Program-made: the position numbers and the translations under genes
Notes under the pieces: generated by a model
Database searches by the model: none
What the model was told of the DNA's origin: nothing
What the model saw: the letters and a program-made list of their open reading frames with translations, nothing else
DNA from: Gp7-AA6 sp036395755
GTDB lineage: Bacteria > Acidobacteriota > Thermoanaerobaculia > UBA5066 > Gp7-AA6
Reading direction: 5' to 3'
NCBI GenBank assembly: GCA_036395755.1
Contig: DASWCZ010000069.1
Location: 62,001 to 126,000 of the forward strand
Length of the DNA stretch: 64,000 bases
In this document: piece by piece, positions 25,929 through 34,709 of the stretch
Numbering within the stretch: the stretch's first letter is position 1
How the letters are laid out: the number at the start of each line of letters is the position of its first letter

Positions 25929-26930
25929 TCATCGCTGCGACATTCGGACAAATCGTTCGTAAAGATCGACCTCGAAGACGCTTCCGATCGCAACCGGAAT
26001 CCTCTCGTGGAGCTTGCGCGGCGCGAGCTCGAGCACCCTCTCCTTTCCGGTCGAAGCGCGGCCCCCCGCCTGCTCGACGACGAACGCGAGCGGATGGGAC
26101 TCGTACAGCAGCCGGATCTTCCCCGAAGGCTTTCCGGATGAAGCGTCCGCGGGATAGAGGTAGATCCCGCCTTTGATCAGGATCCGGTGGACGTCGCCGA
26201 CCATCGAGCCGGAGTAACGGGTCGAATAGGGGCGGCCGCTCGCTTCGTCCGGCTCCTTCAGGTGCTCGACGAACGCCCGATCGGCCTCCGCCCATCCCGC
26301 CCGACGGCCTTCGTTCACCGCATATCCCCGCCCCCGCTTCGGCATCTCGAGACGCCGGCGGACGAGCACGAACTCCCCGATCGCTGGATCAAGCGAGAAG
26401 ACGTGCGTTCCTTTTCCGCTGGTGTAGACGAAGAGGACGGCCGGCCCGAAAAGGATGTAGCCCGCTGCGACCTGCTCGGTGCCGGGCCGGAGCAGGTCGG
26501 CCTCGGTCCCGCCGCCGCGGGGCCGGATCGAGAAAATCGTCCCGAGAGTGCCGTCGACGTCGATGTTGGAGGAGCCGTCCATCGGATCGAACAGCACCGC
26601 GTACCGTGCGCCGTCGGCGCGTCCGCGATAGACGTGAGGCTCCTCCAGCTCTTCGGACGCGACGAAGCTCACGAGGCCGCCGTAGTCGAACGTCTCGACG
26701 AGAATGTCGTTCGCGCGGACGTCGAGCTTCTTCTGCTCTTCGCCGGAGACGTTCGCGGTGCCGGCTGAGCCGTGCGTGTGCTGGATGTCGGCGATGGCGA
26801 GCTCGCGCGCGATGCGCTTGCCCGCGACGCCGAGCCGCATGAGGAGCAGCGACAACTCGCCGGTCGACGCCGGATGCTCCTGCTGTCCCTCGAGAATGAA
26901 GCGGTCCAGCGTGACAGGCGGCCGCGTCAT
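25929..26930 (-). CDS. fbp: Fructose-1,6-bisphosphatase class I
   Basis: A 333-residue enzyme that removes the 1-phosphate from fructose 1,6-bisphosphate in gluconeogenesis. The metal-binding motif DPMDGSSNIDVDG and SEELEEP are present, and the family's C-terminal KIRLLYESHPLAFVVEQAGG is clear. ATG 26930 gives the normal family length; the frame is open further upstream but there it lies inside the preceding gene. It is 11 bp downstream of the glycosidase-like gene. Presence of class I fbp suggests gluconeogenic growth on peptides. Confidence 0.97.
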   Translation of the reverse strand: MTRPPVTLDRFILEGQQEHPASTGELSLLLMRLGVAGKRIARELAIADIQHTHGSAGTANVSGEEQKKLDVRANDILVETFDYGGLVSFVASEELEEPHVYRGRADGARYAVLFDPMDGSSNIDVDGTLGTIFSIRPRGGGTEADLLRPGTEQVAAGYILFGPAVLFVYTSGKGTHVFSLDPAIGEFVLVRRRLEMPKRGRGYAVNEGRRAGWAEADRAFVEHLKEPDEASGRPYSTRYSGSMVGDVHRILIKGGIYLYPADASSGKPSGKIRLLYESHPLAFVVEQAGGRASTGKERVLELAPRKLHERIPVAIGSVFEVDLYERFVRMSQR

Positions 26931-26941
26931 GGGCGGCGATT

Positions 26942-28012
26942 CTACGGGATGGCCGACGCCGACTTCGTCCACTCGCGCCACGCCGGCTTCGGTCTTCCAT
27001 CGGCCTGGACGAGGCCGCGATTGGCGAAGAACGCCGTTCGGCGCGGGCCCTCTCCCCCGCCCCCTCCTGCCGCCGGGAGAGGGGGCAACCCCCCGGAGTC
27101 GTGCGGATCGGGATCGCGCCACGGAACGTATCGCGCGAAGAGGAGACGCGACCGCTCGGTTGCCGCGGCGAGCCGCCGCATCCGCCGGACGAAGTCCGCC
27201 TGCTTTTCCGGGGTCGAGCCGTTTTCCGGCGCGGAGGAAAAGCTCACCTCGGTGAACCCGACCGGCCGGCCCGCGGCGCCCCGGAGGATTGCGTTCCAGT
27301 CGCGATCGATCGTTTCCGGAGAGCGGTGGGTAAACGGCGCGGCGGGCGCAAACGGCGCGTAGACGTAGAAGAGCGCCGGGCTCTTCCGATGGAGCTCCGC
27401 TTCGACGGCGGGGGCTTGAGTGTCGGTGGGCGCGGCGGTTGTGACCCCCACCAGGAGGCGCGGAGATTTCTTTCTCAGAAAATCGACGGCGCCGTCGAAA
27501 AGGCGTACGAATTTCCGGAGCTCGTCCGGCTTGTCGGCGAAATACGAGTCCGCCTCGTTGCCGAGCGAGAGCGTCGAGAAATCGGCGAGAGCCGGAAGGA
27601 GAGCGTCCAGGAGCTTTCCGAGCCGGACGGTCAGCTTCGGATCGTCGAAAGAGACTTGGGCGAGATCGGCGGGGACTTCGCGCTCGCGGCCGTTGACGAG
27701 CGGAAGGTCGAGATGAAGGACCGCTCCCGACTGACGGAGCAATCGGGCAGCCCGCGTGACCGAGGCGACGTCATAGCGGCGCGGCCGAGGCTCGGCGGCC
27801 GGCCAGGAGACCTCGAGGGCGAAGAGCGAGACTCCGGCGCGCCGCACCTGCTCGATCGCCTTCTGTCGGTCCGCAGCCGAGGCGGACTCGGGAAGATTGA
27901 CGGCGAGCCCGAGCGCCGCCGATGCGTTCGCGGGGCGCGGCCGCGGCGTGCTCGCCACGGCGTGTGAACGAGCGGGGCGGGCGAGGAAGAGCGCGAAAAG
28001 GAGAGCGGTCAC
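26942..28012 (-). CDS. Exported glycoside hydrolase-like (TIM-barrel) protein
   Basis: A 356-residue protein with a signal peptide (TALLFALFLARPARSHA). The body looks like a clan-A (beta/alpha)8 glycosidase: LSLGNEADSYF gives the Asn-Glu acid/base pair, and GFTEVSFSS could give the nucleophile. Substrate unknown, and a non-catalytic role is possible. Near the C-terminus (about residues 311-334) a glycine/proline-rich stretch, LPPLPAAGGGGGEGPRR, coincides with a DNA hairpin and looks like an in-frame insertion. Start uncertain (GTG 28012 or GTG 28027). It heads a minus operon with fbp and divergently faces the parvulin gene. Confidence 0.72.
   Translation of the reverse strand: MTALLFALFLARPARSHAVASTPRPRPANASAALGLAVNLPESASAADRQKAIEQVRRAGVSLFALEVSWPAAEPRPRRYDVASVTRAARLLRQSGAVLHLDLPLVNGREREVPADLAQVSFDDPKLTVRLGKLLDALLPALADFSTLSLGNEADSYFADKPDELRKFVRLFDGAVDFLRKKSPRLLVGVTTAAPTDTQAPAVEAELHRKSPALFYVYAPFAPAAPFTHRSPETIDRDWNAILRGAAGRPVGFTEVSFSSAPENGSTPEKQADFVRRMRRLAAATERSRLLFARYVPWRDPDPHDSGGLPPLPAAGGGGGEGPRRTAFFANRGLVQADGRPKPAWREWTKSASAIP
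27048..27083. repeat. Intragenic hairpin repeat in the glycosidase-like gene
   Basis: CCCTCTCCC (27048-27056) and GGGAGAGGG (27075-27083) form a nine-base stem inside coding sequence. The form resembles intergenic hairpin repeats common in many bacteria. Confidence 0.6.
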
Positions 28013-28056
28013 TGCCCTATTGTGCACGCACGAATAGAATCGCAGCGGAGGTGCCG

Positions 28057-28581
28057 ATGAGAACGAACCGCTCCACCGCGGCTGCCGCCGCGGCCCTGGG
28101 ATTTCTTCTGACGACGGCCGCGTGCAAGAGCTCCGCTTCCACTCCCACCCCCGCCCCCGCGACTTCTTCTCCGATCGTCGCGGCCGCATCGACTCCCGTT
28201 CCGGCTCCGCCGCCGGCGCCGGTCGCCGAGCACATCAAGCTCCAGCACATCCTCATTTCCTTTACGGGCAAGGTCCCGGGCAAGAACATCACGCGAACGC
28301 AGGACGAAGCGCGCGCGCTCGCGCACCAGATCTTCGGCCGCGCGAAGAAAGGGGAGGACTTCGATTCCCTGGTGCGCACCTATACCGACGACCGCGCCCC
28401 CGGCATCTACGCGCTCGCGAACTCCGGCGTTACTCCCGGCGAAGGAGAGTTCTCGCGCGACCGGATGGTCCCCGCGTTCGGCGAGGTCGGTTTTTCGCTC
28501 GCTCGGGGCGAGATCGGCATCGCCGAGTACGACCCGGTGAAGAGCCCGTACGGCTGGCACGTCATCAAGCGGCTCGAATAG
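28057..28581 (+). CDS. Parvulin-type peptidyl-prolyl isomerase lipoprotein
   Basis: A 174-residue lipoprotein. The signal FLLTTAAC ends in the lipid-attachment Cys, followed by a proline/alanine-rich linker. The parvulin (PpiC) domain covers about 60-174: IKLQHILISFTG, GEDFDSLVRTYTDD, and SPYGWHVIKRLE. It helps fold exported proteins by turning X-Pro bonds. ATG 28057 has GGAGG seven bases upstream. The DPP-IV gene begins right after its stop, so the two form an operon. Confidence 0.93.
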   Translation: MRTNRSTAAAAAALGFLLTTAACKSSASTPTPAPATSSPIVAAASTPVPAPPPAPVAEHIKLQHILISFTGKVPGKNITRTQDEARALAHQIFGRAKKGEDFDSLVRTYTDDRAPGIYALANSGVTPGEGEFSRDRMVPAFGEVGFSLARGEIGIAEYDPVKSPYGWHVIKRLE

Positions 28582-30780
28582 GTGTCTTCGGGAGCCCGTC
28601 TCCGCGTCGCCGCCGGTCTGGCGGCGGCGGCCCTGTGCCTCGTCCCCGCGCGAGGCCTCGCGGAGAAGAGAAAGCTGTCGATCGAAGACACCGTCGCCGA
28701 GCCTCCGTTGGCCGGACGTCCGGCCGCCGGCGTCACGTGGCTCGTCGGCGGATCGCGGTTCTCCTACGTCGTCCGGAAAGGCTCGGGCGACGCCGAGGTC
28801 TCGGAGCTCTGGGTCGAGGAGACCGCCGGCGGAAAGAAGAGGATGGTGGTCTCGACCCCTGCGCTCGCGCTCCCCGAAGAGCCGGCGCCCGAAAAGAAGG
28901 GGAAGCCGGAGACCGCTTCGCTCGAAGGCTATCGCTGGTCGCCCGACGGACGCGCCGTCCTCGTCAGCGGCGGCGACGACCTCTGGCTCTACGATGCCGT
29001 CGCGAACTCGATCAAGCGGTTGACAAGCGATCGGGACAAGGAAGAGTTCCCCTCCTTCTCCCCGGACGGCAAGCGAATCGCGTTCGTTCGAAAGAACGAC
29101 CTCTTCGTGATCGAGCTCGACGGCCGCCGGGAGACCCGGCTGACGAGAGACGGCGGCGAGCAGATTTCGAACGGTCGGCTCGACTGGGTGTACGAAGAGG
29201 AGCTCGCGAGCCGCGACGGCCGCGGCTACGAGTGGTCGCCGGACGGACGCTCGATCGCTTATCTCCGCCTGGACGACGCGCCGATCGCTCGGTATCCGCT
29301 CGTGAACTATCTCGCCGTTCCCGCGACCGTCGAGTGGCAACCCTATCCCAAGGCCGGCCAGAAGAATCCGAGGGCTTCCTTTCACGTCGTGGATGTCGAT
29401 GGAGTCGAGCGCGGCGCGGTTGCGCTCGACGGCGACGGTTACGTCGTTCCCGCTTTTTCCTGGACGACCGATTCGAGATCGGCGTGTTACCGCGTTCTGA
29501 ACCGCGCGCAGAACCGTGAGGAAGTTCGTCTCTTCACTCTCGCCGGGGGGACCTCGAAGACGCTCTTCGTCGAGCAGGCTCCCGACTGGGTGAACGTCGC
29601 CGATCCCCCCCGTTTCCTGCGCGACGGCCGCTACGTCTGGAAGTCGGAGCGCACCGGATACGCGCACCTCTTCGTCGGGAGGAGCGCGGGGGGTGAGCCC
29701 GCGCAGATCACCCGCGGGGACTGGCTCGTGGATAAGATCGCCGGCGTGGACGAGGTTCGGGGGCTCGTCTACTTCACGGCGACCGAAGAGAACGTCCGCC
29801 GCCGGCAGATCTACCGAGTGTCTCTCGATGGAACCGGCTTCTCGAGGCTGACTTCGTCGCGCGGGCAGCACTCGCCGGAGCTTTCCCCCGACGGCCGCTT
29901 CCTCCTCGATACGTTCTCGACCGTCGCGCAGCCACCCGTGCTCTCGCTGATGGACCCTGCGGGCCGGGAAATCCGCGCCGTAGACCGGCCGGACAGCCGC
30001 CTCGACGAGTACGAGCTCGCGACGACCGAAGAAGCCAACGTGCGCGCCGACGACGGCGCGCTTCTCGAAGCGAGGCTCGTCAAGCCGGCAGACTTCGATC
30101 CGTCTCGAAAATACCCGGTCGTCGTCTTCGTTTACGGCGGTCCGCATTCGCAGGTCGTCCGCGACGCATGGGGAGCGACGACCCTCCTCGATCATCTGCT
30201 CGCGAGCCGGGGGTTCCTCGTATGGAGCCTCGACAATCGCGGCGCGGCCGGACGCGGTCACGCCTGGGAAGCCCCGGTCTTCCGCGACATGGGCCGCCGC
30301 GAGCTCGCCGACCAGCTCGCCGGGGTCCGCTACCTGAAGACGCTTCCCTACGTGGACGGATCCCGGATCGGGATCTGGGGCTGGTCATACGGCGGGTACA
30401 TGACGCTCTTCGCGCTCACGAACGCTCCCGAGGTCTGGAAGTGCGGAGTCGCCGGCGCTCCGGTGACCCACTGGAGGTTCTACGACACGATCTACACCGA
30501 ACGTTACATGCGCACGCCGGCGGAGAACCCGGACGGCTACGAGCGCTCGGCGCCGCTGACGAAAGCGAAGGATCTTCGCGCGCCACTACTTCTGATCCAC
30601 GGCGCGTCGGACGACAACGTCCATCTCCAGAACACCCTCGCGTTCGTCGATGCGCTCGCCCGGGCGCGAAAGCCGTACGAACTCCAGATCCAGCCGAGAG
30701 AAAAGCACGGCTTCCACGGTACCGACGCGCTCACCTTCCGGAACCAGGCGATCGTCCGGTTTTTTGAAGAGCACCTGTAA
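28582..30780 (+). CDS. Secreted dipeptidyl peptidase IV (S9 family)
   Basis: A 732-residue peptidase with a signal peptide (about 1-27), an N-terminal beta-propeller (DPPIV_N) and a C-terminal alpha/beta hydrolase. The catalytic triad is Ser602 (GWSYGGYMT), Asp in HGASDDNVH and His in REKHGFHG. The double-Glu motif DWVYEEEL (201-208), which holds the substrate's free amine in DPP-IV, is present, so it should release X-Pro or X-Ala dipeptides. The GTG start immediately follows the TAG of the parvulin gene with no spacing. Its role is peptide nutrition. Confidence 0.96.
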   Translation: MSSGARLRVAAGLAAAALCLVPARGLAEKRKLSIEDTVAEPPLAGRPAAGVTWLVGGSRFSYVVRKGSGDAEVSELWVEETAGGKKRMVVSTPALALPEEPAPEKKGKPETASLEGYRWSPDGRAVLVSGGDDLWLYDAVANSIKRLTSDRDKEEFPSFSPDGKRIAFVRKNDLFVIELDGRRETRLTRDGGEQISNGRLDWVYEEELASRDGRGYEWSPDGRSIAYLRLDDAPIARYPLVNYLAVPATVEWQPYPKAGQKNPRASFHVVDVDGVERGAVALDGDGYVVPAFSWTTDSRSACYRVLNRAQNREEVRLFTLAGGTSKTLFVEQAPDWVNVADPPRFLRDGRYVWKSERTGYAHLFVGRSAGGEPAQITRGDWLVDKIAGVDEVRGLVYFTATEENVRRRQIYRVSLDGTGFSRLTSSRGQHSPELSPDGRFLLDTFSTVAQPPVLSLMDPAGREIRAVDRPDSRLDEYELATTEEANVRADDGALLEARLVKPADFDPSRKYPVVVFVYGGPHSQVVRDAWGATTLLDHLLASRGFLVWSLDNRGAAGRGHAWEAPVFRDMGRRELADQLAGVRYLKTLPYVDGSRIGIWGWSYGGYMTLFALTNAPEVWKCGVAGAPVTHWRFYDTIYTERYMRTPAENPDGYERSAPLTKAKDLRAPLLLIHGASDDNVHLQNTLAFVDALARARKPYELQIQPREKHGFHGTDALTFRNQAIVRFFEEHL

Positions 30781-30962
30781 CCCCAAGTAACATTTCGGGG
30801 AATACGCCCGTCTTTCCCAGGCCTGCAAGGCCGAGGAATCCCTCCGTTTTTCCGAACAAAGAGGTCCCTCGCTGCGTTGCGGTGAATCCGGGCATGGACT
30901 TTGCTCGTACGTCAGGTCGTCGGACCGCGCCTTTCGCACAAACTGGCTGGACCGACCAGAAC

Positions 30963-30990
30963 ACGCCGCTCCGAGAAATCGGAGCGGCGT
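30963..30990. terminator. Shared hairpin between convergent genes
   Basis: A 12-base perfect stem closes a GAAA loop (plus strand) between the convergent DPP-IV and anti-sigma genes. The T-run is weak on both strands, so it may act as a bidirectional terminator or only stabilise ends. The rest of 30781-31005 shows no gene. Confidence 0.55.
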
Positions 30991-31005
30991 TGCTTTCGAG
31001 GTCGT

Positions 31006-31776
31006 CTATCCCGACGGCGTCCCGACGAGCACGATCGGACCAGACGGCTGCGGTAGACCCCCCCGGGGCTCGACGGTGACCGCGAAGTTCTCGGCGGTCG
31101 AGATTGCCGCCAGGTTCTTCGACTCGAAGAGGGCGCGGCCGGACGGATCCGCGTCGAAGACGCCCGCGTCCACGGGCTTTCCGTCGACAAAGACCCAGAG
31201 CTGATATTGCCGGTCGGCCGGGAGAGGCGCGAGGTTGCCGGCGACCAAGACTCCGCGCTTCGCCCTTTCGCTCCAGAAGACTTTCGCCCGCGCGTTCGGC
31301 TGCGGTCCCTTCCCGCCCAGGAACAGCAGGCGCACGTCATCGCTCTCCAGCACCCGCGTCCGTAGATCGCGCCGCGCGAGCTCCGACCGGCTGGTTTCGA
31401 CGGCAGAGGCGAGCTCCGAGTTGCGCGCGCGAAGTTCTTCGCGCTGCCGGCGCAGGCGCGCGTCGTCGAGCGCGATCATCACGAAGAGGAACGCCGCGGC
31501 GGCGGCGAACGTCCAGGCGGCGGATCGGGACGGGCGAGACGCCGGGCGACGGGCCGGACCGAGCGACGCGAGAAGGTCATCGCGCAGAGACGGACGCGGC
31601 CGGCGCGGAGGCACGGCCGCCGCCAGGCTCGAGGCCGCGAGACGCAGCTCGGGCAGGAGGCCTTCGCAGGTCGAGCAGCGGTCCTCGACTAACCGGGCGT
31701 ATTCGGCCGCGTCGTCCTCCAGAGGGAGGCCGAGGGCGGCGAGGGAGACGAGCTCCTCGTGTCTCTCGCTATGCAT
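31006..31776 (-). CDS. Membrane anti-sigma factor (RskA-like)
   Basis: A 256-residue protein. The N-terminal cytoplasmic part carries CSTC (C34, C37) of a zinc-binding anti-sigma type domain, though the usual upstream His-Cys pattern is loose. One membrane helix lies at about 86-103 (AWTFAAAAAFLFVMIALD), a short coiled coil follows, and the periplasmic RskA C-terminal domain has VFWSERAKRGVLVAGNLAPL and YQLWVFVDGKPVDAG. It should hold the sigma factor at the membrane. Its ATG overlaps the sigma gene by eight bases (ATGCATAG). Confidence 0.9.
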   Translation of the reverse strand: MHSERHEELVSLAALGLPLEDDAAEYARLVEDRCSTCEGLLPELRLAASSLAAAVPPRRPRPSLRDDLLASLGPARRPASRPSRSAAWTFAAAAAFLFVMIALDDARLRRQREELRARNSELASAVETSRSELARRDLRTRVLESDDVRLLFLGGKGPQPNARAKVFWSERAKRGVLVAGNLAPLPADRQYQLWVFVDGKPVDAGVFDADPSGRALFESKNLAAISTAENFAVTVEPRGGLPQPSGPIVLVGTPSG

Positions 31777-32362
31777 CTCTCTCTTCCCAGTACGGCCGCA
31801 TGCGTTCGCGGAGTTTCATCAAACCCAGGCGGATCCGCGTCTTGACGGTGCCGAGCGGGGTGGCCGTCCGCCCTGCGATTTCCTGGTGGGTGAGTCCGTC
31901 GAAGTAGGCGAGCTCGAGGGCGCGCCTCTGGTCGGCGGGGAGGTCCCCGATTGCGGCGCGGCAGATCGTCTCCCACTCGCGCGCCGCAGAGCCCGCTTCG
32001 ACGTCGTCCCGCGCGGGGGCGTGCGCCAGCGGATCACGGCCGTCCGCGGCGCCCGAGGCCATCGGCCGCCTCGTTCTCAGACGATCGATGGCGCGGCTGC
32101 GGGTCGCGATGATCAACCAGGCCAGCACGGAGCCGCGGAGGGGGTCGAAGGACGACGACGCCCTCCACGCGTAGAGAAAGACTTCCTGGACGACCTCCTC
32201 GGCCTCGCCGGTTTCGCCGAGGATCCGGTGGGCGACACCGAGGAGCCGCGCCGCATGACGGTCGTAGAGGCGCGCGAGCGCATCGGCGTCGCGCGCTTCC
32301 ATCGCGGCGACGAGCACCCGGTCGCTCCGATCGGTGTCTGCCGGCTCTGCACGCGGATTCAT
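31769..32362 (-). CDS. ECF-type RNA polymerase sigma factor
   Basis: A 197-residue ECF sigma factor with region 2 (HRILGETGEAEEVVQEVFLY, SVLAWLIIATRSRAIDRLR) and region 4 (DLPADQRRALELAYFDGLTH, GTVKTRIRLGLMKLRERM). ATG 32362 has GGAAAG upstream and was preferred to a longer arginine-rich reading. It is paired with the overlapping RskA-like anti-sigma gene, and the pair is divergent from the DUF4331 gene across 108 bp, a likely place for an autoregulated promoter. Confidence 0.95.
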   Translation of the reverse strand: MNPRAEPADTDRSDRVLVAAMEARDADALARLYDRHAARLLGVAHRILGETGEAEEVVQEVFLYAWRASSSFDPLRGSVLAWLIIATRSRAIDRLRTRRPMASGAADGRDPLAHAPARDDVEAGSAAREWETICRAAIGDLPADQRRALELAYFDGLTHQEIAGRTATPLGTVKTRIRLGLMKLRERMRPYWEERDA

Positions 32363-32470
32363 GGAACGTCTTTCCGAGCGAGGGGGCCGAAGGATACTCT
32401 TTTCGCGCGAAGCGGAAATCCAAGCGACGCCCGCCATCCGTATTCGACCACGTAACGAAGGAGGAACCCG

Positions 32471-33955
32471 ATGAAGAAGCTCTGGCGTCTGTCACGGAGC
32501 GGTACGGTCTGGACCGCCGCGCTCGCTTTCTCTCTCGCCACCCTGCTCGCCCCCCCGGCCGCCCGGGCCTCGAGCCACCGCGAAGCGCCGCTCATCAGTG
32601 CGGACCCCGAGGCGGACAACACGGACGTCTATTTCTTTCTGGATCCCGTAGACGGCGGACGGGTTGTGATGATCGGCAACTGGATCCCTCTGGAAGAGCC
32701 CGCCGGAGGACCGAACTTCTCGCATTTCGGCGAGGACATCCGCTACGAGTTCAACGTGGACTGGGACGGCGACGCGATCGAGGACGTCGTCTATCGCGTC
32801 ACCTTCCACCGCAACGTGCGCAACCCGAACACGTGGCTCCAGAACACCGGCCCCGTGAGCTCCCCGACCGACACGAACCTGAACGTCTACTACACGTACA
32901 AGGTCGAGAAGATCCTGGGCCCCTCTCCCAACCAGAGCGCGGCCTCGAAAACCGTCCTCGGAGAAGACCTGATTGAGGCGCCCAACAATGTCGGCCCGAA
33001 GTCGTTCCCGGGTGATCCTGCGGGCTCCGGCTATGGCAAGGGCTCCAACATCGCGAGCACGGTCTACACGGTCGACCAGGACACGAAGGTGTTCGCCGGA
33101 CCGCGCGCCGACGGCTTCTACGCGGACCTCGGAATGATCTTCGACCTGATCAACTTCCGGCCCGGCACGCTGCCCGGCAACGCGGGCGGGGGCAAGAACG
33201 ACCTCGCCGGGTTCAACACGCATACGATCGCGATCTCGGTCCCCATCTATCAGCTCACGAAGAACCACACGCTGCCGACTCTGACTTCCGACCCCAACGC
33301 GATCATCAGCATGTGGTCCTCGACGTGGCGGCTGCAGACCCGCGTCCTTTCCGACAGCGGCGAGAAGCCCACGGACTCCGGCGCCTGGGTGCAGGTCTCG
33401 CGCCTCGGCGTGCCGCTCGTCAACGAGGTCGTCATCCCGCTCGGCCAGAAAGACCTCTTCAACGCCTCCTATCCGAAGGACGACGCTCAGTTTGCGGCTT
33501 CGATTCTCGACCCGGAAGTTCCGAAGATCCTGAAGGCCCTCTTCAACATCGATTCGCCGCCCATGCCGCGCAACGACCTCCTCGCGGTCGTGCTCGGCGT
33601 CGACGGATTGACGCGCCGTCCCGGAGAGGTCATCTCCGACCAGCTCCGTCTGAACGTCGCCGTCTTCCCGACGCCGCCCTCGCTCGCCAACCGCATGGGG
33701 GTCCTCGGCGGCGATCTGGCGGGCTTCCCCAACGGACGGCGTCCATACGATGACGTGGTGGACATCGAGCTCCAGGTCCTGGCGGGCGTCCTCGTTCCCG
33801 CGTTCAACCACGCGCCGAACAACCAGCTGGGCGACGGGGTGGATGGACCGGACAAGCCGTACAACCCGGCGTTCCCGTGGCTCGCGACGCCGCACTCGGG
33901 CTTCGATCACCGCCACGACGCGGCGCCGCAGATCACGCACTTCGGCGCGCAGTAA
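32471..33955 (+). CDS. Exported DUF4331 protein
   Basis: A 494-residue protein with a signal peptide ending PPAARA, then ASSHREAPLISADPEADNTD, the hallmark start of DUF4331 proteins. The body is an Asp/Asn-rich beta-propeller-like fold (ADGFYADLGMIFDL, NTHTIAISVPIYQL). Function is unknown for the family. The ribosome site AAGGAGG is strong. It is often found near ECF sigma/anti-sigma pairs, and here it is divergent from one, so it may belong to that regulon. A terminator follows. Confidence 0.92.
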   Translation: MKKLWRLSRSGTVWTAALAFSLATLLAPPAARASSHREAPLISADPEADNTDVYFFLDPVDGGRVVMIGNWIPLEEPAGGPNFSHFGEDIRYEFNVDWDGDAIEDVVYRVTFHRNVRNPNTWLQNTGPVSSPTDTNLNVYYTYKVEKILGPSPNQSAASKTVLGEDLIEAPNNVGPKSFPGDPAGSGYGKGSNIASTVYTVDQDTKVFAGPRADGFYADLGMIFDLINFRPGTLPGNAGGGKNDLAGFNTHTIAISVPIYQLTKNHTLPTLTSDPNAIISMWSSTWRLQTRVLSDSGEKPTDSGAWVQVSRLGVPLVNEVVIPLGQKDLFNASYPKDDAQFAASILDPEVPKILKALFNIDSPPMPRNDLLAVVLGVDGLTRRPGEVISDQLRLNVAVFPTPPSLANRMGVLGGDLAGFPNGRRPYDDVVDIELQVLAGVLVPAFNHAPNNQLGDGVDGPDKPYNPAFPWLATPHSGFDHRHDAAPQITHFGAQ

Positions 33956-33972
33956 CTCCCTGTCTTTCGGCT

Positions 33973-34008
33973 CCCCGGTCCGGCCGCGCGCCGGGCCGGG
34001 GATTTTTT
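33973..34008 (+). terminator. Rho-independent terminator after DUF4331
   Basis: A GC-rich stem (CCCCGG.CCGGC / GCCGG.CCGGGG) is followed by ATTTTTT on the plus strand. Confidence 0.9.
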
Positions 34009-34048
34009 GCGACCGTGCAGTAGGCTCCCGGCTCACGAGGAGGGTCGA

Positions 34049-34603
34049 ATGATTCACCAACCGCGCCGCGACTTTTTTCGCGCCGCTGCCCAGACCGGGC
34101 TGGCGCTCGGTCTCGCCGCCGCCGGCCGTCCCCTGATCGCGCTCTCTCCCAAAGAAGGCGGTGCCGCGGGGGACGACATTACCCTCCTGAACACGGCTCT
34201 CGCACTCGAGCACGAAGCGATCTGGGCGTACGGCCTCGCGGGGAAGAGCGGTCTCCTCTCCGCAAAAGCGAAAGAGGTCGGGCTCGCGTTCCAGGGCAGC
34301 CACGAGATCCACCGCGACCTGATCGTCGACGCCGTCAAGCGCAAGGGCGGAAGCCCGGTCGAGCCGAAGAAGGAGTACGTCTTCGGGGTTCCCCTCGCGA
34401 ACGAGAAGGACGTGCTCGAGCTCGCGTTCCAGCTCGAGGTCGGCGCGGCGCGCGCCTACCTGACCGTCGTCGACAAGTTCCAGGACCGCGCGCTCTCCGC
34501 ATCGGCAGGCCGGATCCTCTCCGACGAGGTTCTTCACGCGACCGTCCTGAGGAGCGTCCTCGGCCGGGACGTGGTCCCGACCTTCCGACTCATTGAGAAC
34601 TGA
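34049..34603 (+). CDS. Tat-exported ferritin-like (DUF4439) protein
   Basis: A 184-residue four-helix protein. The N-terminus RRDFFRAAAQTGLALGLAAA is a twin-arginine signal, implying export after folding with cofactor. The body has paired Glu/His positions (LALEHEAIWAYG, GSHEIHRDLI) as in DUF4439/ferritin-like proteins that bind two metal ions. The site GAGGAGG lies six bases before ATG 34049. It follows the DUF4331 terminator by 40 bp. Function unknown. Its stop sits one base before a REP family B element. Confidence 0.85.
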   Translation: MIHQPRRDFFRAAAQTGLALGLAAAGRPLIALSPKEGGAAGDDITLLNTALALEHEAIWAYGLAGKSGLLSAKAKEVGLAFQGSHEIHRDLIVDAVKRKGGSPVEPKKEYVFGVPLANEKDVLELAFQLEVGAARAYLTVVDKFQDRALSASAGRILSDEVLHATVLRSVLGRDVVPTFRLIEN

Positions 34604-34604
34604 T

Positions 34605-34680
34605 GGGGTCAGGTTGGGGGCCAGGCTGCCACATTGGGGTCAGGTCTCCACTTGCCACATCGAGGGCCAGGCTGCCACAT
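34605..34680. repeat. REP family B, left copy
   Basis: The region includes GGGGTCAGG, then the core GGGTCAGGTCTCCACTTGCC and two GCCAGGCTGCCACAT modules. Positions 34637-34680 form a 44-base inverted repeat (40 of 44 identical) with 35588-35631. Confidence 0.9.
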
Positions 34681-34709
34681 ACCCGCCAGACCGGAACTCG
34701 CCGTAAGAC

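Noticed and set aside
32363..32470. ECF-type promoter between the sigma factor and DUF4331 genes
   Set aside because: A GGAAAT ... CGTATT pair exists but with a 19-base spacer, too long for a confident call.
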